Positions 5,453-7,866 of a stretch of 7,866 nucleotides of DNA are shown in pieces; the first letter of the stretch is position 1, and each line of letters opens with the position of its first letter. Under the pieces are notes generated by a model. The model was not told where the DNA came from, ran no database searches, and was given only the letters and a program-made list of their open reading frames with translations. Made by a program: the position numbers and the translations under genes. Origin of the DNA: Clostridia bacterium (GTDB lineage Bacteria; Bacillota_A; Clostridia; Christensenellales; Aristaeellaceae); the NCBI GenBank assembly GCA_017464225.1, contig JAFUDW010000053.1, positions 1-7,866 on the forward strand, read 5' to 3'.

Positions 5453-7528
5453 ATGGCTGATTACAAAACCAAAGACATCCGCAACATCGCCCTGCTGGGT
5501 CACGGCGGCGAAGGCAAAACCACGCTGACCGAAGCCATGCTGTTCGCCGCTGGCATGATTGATCGCCAGGGCAAAGTGGAATCCGGCAACACCGTGACCG
5601 ACTTCGATCCGGAAGAAAACAAGCGCACCATCTCCATCAGCGCGGCCACCGCGCCCGTGGAATGGAAGGGCACCAAGATCAACGTGATCGACGTTCCCGG
5701 TTATTTTGATTTTATCGGTGAAATGATGGGTCCCCTCCGCGTAGTGGAGACCGCCGCCATCGTGGTGGGCGCCGTTTCCGGCCTCACCGTGGGCGCCGAA
5801 AAAGCTTGGGCGTACGCCAAGAAGAACAACGTGGCCCGCATGTTCATCGTCAACCGCATGGACGCTGAGAACGCCAATTACGAGCGCGCCATCGAGCAGC
5901 TGCGCGACAAGTTCGGTTCAAGCGTCGTTCCCGTGCTGCTGCCCATCGGCGAAGGCGCGGGCTTCAAGGGCGTAGTCAACGTGCTGGAGAACAAGGCTTA
6001 TTCCGGCAAGGGCAAGGACCTGAAGGAAGTGCCCGTGCCCGCCGAAATGGCTTCCGCCATTGAAAGCGCCACCGCTGAGATCACGGAAGCGGCCGCCGAG
6101 GCTGTGGACGAGCTGCTGGAAAAATACTTTGAAGAAGGCGAACTGACCCACGAGGAGATCCTGCAGGGCTTCAGCGCCGGCATGAAGAGCGGCACCATCG
6201 TGCCCGTGATTCCCGTCAGCGCCATCACCGGCATCGGCGTCGCCAAGCTGCTGGATATCATGAGCGCCTATCTGCATTCCCCCGAGCACACTGAATATAC
6301 CGGCGTCAACCCCAAAACCGGCGACGCCGTCACCCGCAAGGCTTCCGATCCGTTCAGCGCCTTCGTGTTCAAGACTATCGCCGACCCCTTCGTGGGCAAG
6401 CTGAGCCTGCTGAAGGTTTGCAGCGGCACATTGACCAGCGGCACCGCGCTGTATAACGCCAACGCCGAGAAGACTGAAAAAGCCGGCGGCCTGTTCATCA
6501 TGCGCGGCAAGAACCAGATGAACATCGGCCAGGTCAACACCGGCGATATCGCCGCCCTGAGCAAGCTGCAAATCACCAACACCGGCGACACCCTCTGCGA
6601 CGCCGCCAACCCCGTTCGTTACGAGCAGATCGAATTCCCCGAACCCTGCGTACAGAAGGCCGTTTTCGCCGCCAAGCAGGGCGAAGAAGATAAGGTATTC
6701 GGCGGTTTGGCCCGTCTGCAGGAGGAGGATCCCTCCATCCGCCTGGAAAAGAACGTTGAAACCACAGAAACCATCCTGTGGGGCCAGGGCGAACTGCACC
6801 TGGATGTGATCCGCAACAAGCTGCAGAGCAAGTTCGGTGCCAACGCCGTGCTGCAGGATCCCCGCATCCCCTACCGTGAAACCATCCGCAAGACGGTATC
6901 CTGCCAGGGCCGCCACAAGAAGCAGTCCGGCGGTCACGGCCAGTTCGGCGATGTATGGATCGAGTTCCGTCCCATCGGCGATACCAACATCGATTTCGAG
7001 TTTGAAGATGCCGTCGTTGGCGGCGTGGTGCCCCGCAACTTCATCCCCAGCGTTGAAAAGGGTCTGCGCGAAAACATCAAGAAGGGCGTCCTGGCCGGTT
7101 ATCCCATGGTGGGCCTGCATGCCAAGCTGTACGATGGCTCCTACCATCCGGTAGACTCCTCTGAAATGGCCTTCAAGACCGCTGCCCGCATCGCCTATAA
7201 GAAGGGCTGCATGGATGCCTCTCCCGTGCTGCTGGAGCCCATCATGCACGTGGAAGTGCTGGTTCCCGATGAGTACATGGGCGACGTCATGGGCGACATG
7301 AACAAGCGCCGCGGCCGCATCATGGGCATGAACCAGGTGGACGGCCTGCAGCAGGTAGTTGCCGAAGCGCCTCTGGCCGAAATGTTCAAGTATGCCACCG
7401 ATCTGCGCAGCATGACGCAGGCCCGTGGCAGCTTCTCCATGAAGTTTGAGCGCTATGAGGAAGTGCCCGGCGACGTGGCCAAGAAGATCATCGAATCCGC
7501 CCAGAAGGACGAGGACGAGGAAGAGTAA
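5453..7528 (+). CDS. EF-G-like translational GTPase (divergent EF-G paralogue)
   Basis: Five-domain translational GTPase of the EF-G-like group (EF-G2 type), distinct from canonical fusA. G domain: G1 GHGGEGKT (16-23), switch I KRTIS (57-61) where canonical EF-G has RGIT, G3 DVPGY (80-84) where canonical EF-G has DTPGH, G4 NRMD (134-137) and a G5-like VSA (255-257). Domain II is about 297-385, III about 396-468 with WGQGELHLDVI (443-453), IV about 470-590, and V about 594-680. Domain IV keeps SGGHGQFGDV (492-501) and YHPVDSSEMAF (564-574), including the tip His (565) needed for translocation in canonical EF-G. Tyr84 replaces the His that triggers GTP hydrolysis on the ribosome. Related EF-G2 proteins bind ribosomes, but several have weak or no ribosome-stimulated GTPase activity. 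The tail is very acidic. Codons are strongly biased to C or G endings, suggesting high expression. AGGGGG (5437-5442) is the ribosome binding site, 10 bases before the ATG. Confidence 0.93.
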   Translation: MADYKTKDIRNIALLGHGGEGKTTLTEAMLFAAGMIDRQGKVESGNTVTDFDPEENKRTISISAATAPVEWKGTKINVIDVPGYFDFIGEMMGPLRVVETAAIVVGAVSGLTVGAEKAWAYAKKNNVARMFIVNRMDAENANYERAIEQLRDKFGSSVVPVLLPIGEGAGFKGVVNVLENKAYSGKGKDLKEVPVPAEMASAIESATAEITEAAAEAVDELLEKYFEEGELTHEEILQGFSAGMKSGTIVPVIPVSAITGIGVAKLLDIMSAYLHSPEHTEYTGVNPKTGDAVTRKASDPFSAFVFKTIADPFVGKLSLLKVCSGTLTSGTALYNANAEKTEKAGGLFIMRGKNQMNIGQVNTGDIAALSKLQITNTGDTLCDAANPVRYEQIEFPEPCVQKAVFAAKQGEEDKVFGGLARLQEEDPSIRLEKNVETTETILWGQGELHLDVIRNKLQSKFGANAVLQDPRIPYRETIRKTVSCQGRHKKQSGGHGQFGDVWIEFRPIGDTNIDFEFEDAVVGGVVPRNFIPSVEKGLRENIKKGVLAGYPMVGLHAKLYDGSYHPVDSSEMAFKTAARIAYKKGCMDASPVLLEPIMHVEVLVPDEYMGDVMGDMNKRRGRIMGMNQVDGLQQVVAEAPLAEMFKYATDLRSMTQARGSFSMKFERYEEVPGDVAKKIIESAQKDEDEEE

Positions 7529-7547
7529 TCCCTTTCCGCGCGATATT

Positions 7548-7578
7548 ACAGCCGCTCCGCTTTGCGGGCGGCTGTTTT
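7548..7578 (+). terminator. Rho-independent terminator of the EF-G-like gene
   Basis: ACAGCCGC (7548-7555) pairs with GCGGCTGT (7568-7575), and CCGC (7557-7560) with GCGG (7564-7567). One T is bulged, the loop is TTT, and the hairpin runs into a short T-tract. It begins 19 bases after the stop codon. Confidence 0.85.
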
Positions 7579-7605
7579 GTATGCAATTTCATATAAACGC
7601 ATACC

Positions 7606-7635
7606 TTGACATCGCTGCAAAAAATGGTATATAAT
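7606..7635 (+). promoter_or_regulatory. Near-consensus sigma-A promoter of the DUF1508 gene
   Basis: Perfect TTGACA (7606-7611) and perfect TATAAT (7630-7635) are separated by 18 bases. The predicted start near 7642 gives a leader of about 22 bases. This is the best vegetative promoter in the window and predicts strong constitutive transcription. No operator-like repeat is visible around it. Confidence 0.85.
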
Positions 7636-7663
7636 TAAGAAAAAAACAGTGAGGTGCGTCATC

Positions 7664-7866
7664 ATGGGCTATTTCGTATTTAAGAAGACCAATACCGGCG
7701 TCAAGTTTGACCTGGTTGCCGGCAATCATGAGATCATCGCCACCAGCGAAGTATACAAGACCGACTCTTCCTGCAAAAAGGGTATCGCCAGCGTGCGCCG
7801 CAACGCTCCCATCGCCAACCTGGAGGATAAAACCGTGGAGCCCGTGGTCACTGCCCGCTGCCCCAA
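7664..7866 (+). CDS. DUF1508/YegP-type (UPF0339) protein, 3' end cut by window edge
   Basis: Small protein of the DUF1508 (YegP) family, whose biochemical role is not established. The 67 complete codons hold one full repeat of the family: an aromatic start (GYFVFKK, 2-8), FDLVAGNHEIIATSEVY (15-31), the SCKKGIASVRRNA stretch (36-48), then a linker. Family proteins often carry two such repeats. The visible sequence ends just where a second would begin, so a protein of about 110 residues is likely (inference). GAGGTG (7651-7656) lies seven bases before the ATG. The gene stands behind a very strong promoter and after the EF-G-like terminator, so it is transcribed separately. Confidence 0.85.
   Translation, partial: MGYFVFKKTNTGVKFDLVAGNHEIIATSEVYKTDSSCKKGIASVRRNAPIANLEDKTVEPVVTARCP

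Noticed and set aside
5918..7249. A 443-codon open frame antisense to the EF-G-like gene
   Set aside because: It is codon-aligned with the sense gene, so its stops would need TTA, CTA or TCA codons in the sense frame. These are avoided in this strongly biased gene. The product is a low-complexity G/A/H/Q-rich sequence with no ribosome binding site of note.

Overview
The window comes from the chromosome of an endospore-forming member of the Bacillota, most likely a GC-rich anaerobic member of the Clostridia. The main evidence is an adjacent pair of sporulation genes: gpr, the spore germination protease, and spoIIP, the engulfment peptidoglycan hydrolase. Supporting signs are strong GGAGG-type ribosome binding sites, sigma-A-like promoters with TATAAT -10 boxes, and a divergent second EF-G of a kind common in Clostridia. 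By eye, GC content is about 60% or more in most genes. The genus cannot be fixed from the sequence. I see no mobile element, CRISPR array, tRNA or rRNA.

Layout. On the minus strand, 1-813 is the N-terminal two thirds of a YcaQ/AlkX-type DNA glycosylase, cut by the window edge. Also on the minus strand, 1059-2411 encodes an unrecognised secreted 450-residue protein with its own promoter and terminator. Its base composition is clearly poorer in GC than that of its neighbours, and it contains two diverged copies of a unit of about 130 residues. From 2412 onward everything reads on the plus strand. gpr (2549-3475) is preceded by a sequence that fits a forespore sigma-F promoter. spoIIP (3518-4378) follows and ends in a terminator. 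Then come glutamate racemase murI (4489-5277), an EF-G-like translational GTPase (5453-7528) with an extended -10 promoter and a terminator, and a truncated DUF1508/YegP-type gene (7664 to the edge) behind a near-consensus sigma-A promoter.

How the genes work together. gpr and spoIIP both act in the spore cycle. SpoIIP thins peptidoglycan during engulfment, and GPR degrades the small acid-soluble DNA-binding proteins on germination. MurI supplies D-glutamate for peptidoglycan but has its own promoter. The EF-G-like gene and the DUF1508 gene look like separately transcribed, well-expressed housekeeping or stress genes. The minus-strand genes are also separate transcription units.

The least explained items are the secreted two-repeat protein, the EF-G paralogue whose catalytic His position is Tyr, and the GPR that starts almost directly at the mature N-terminus. 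All gaps between genes are shorter than 300 bases. Nothing here clearly amounts to an undescribed multi-gene system.
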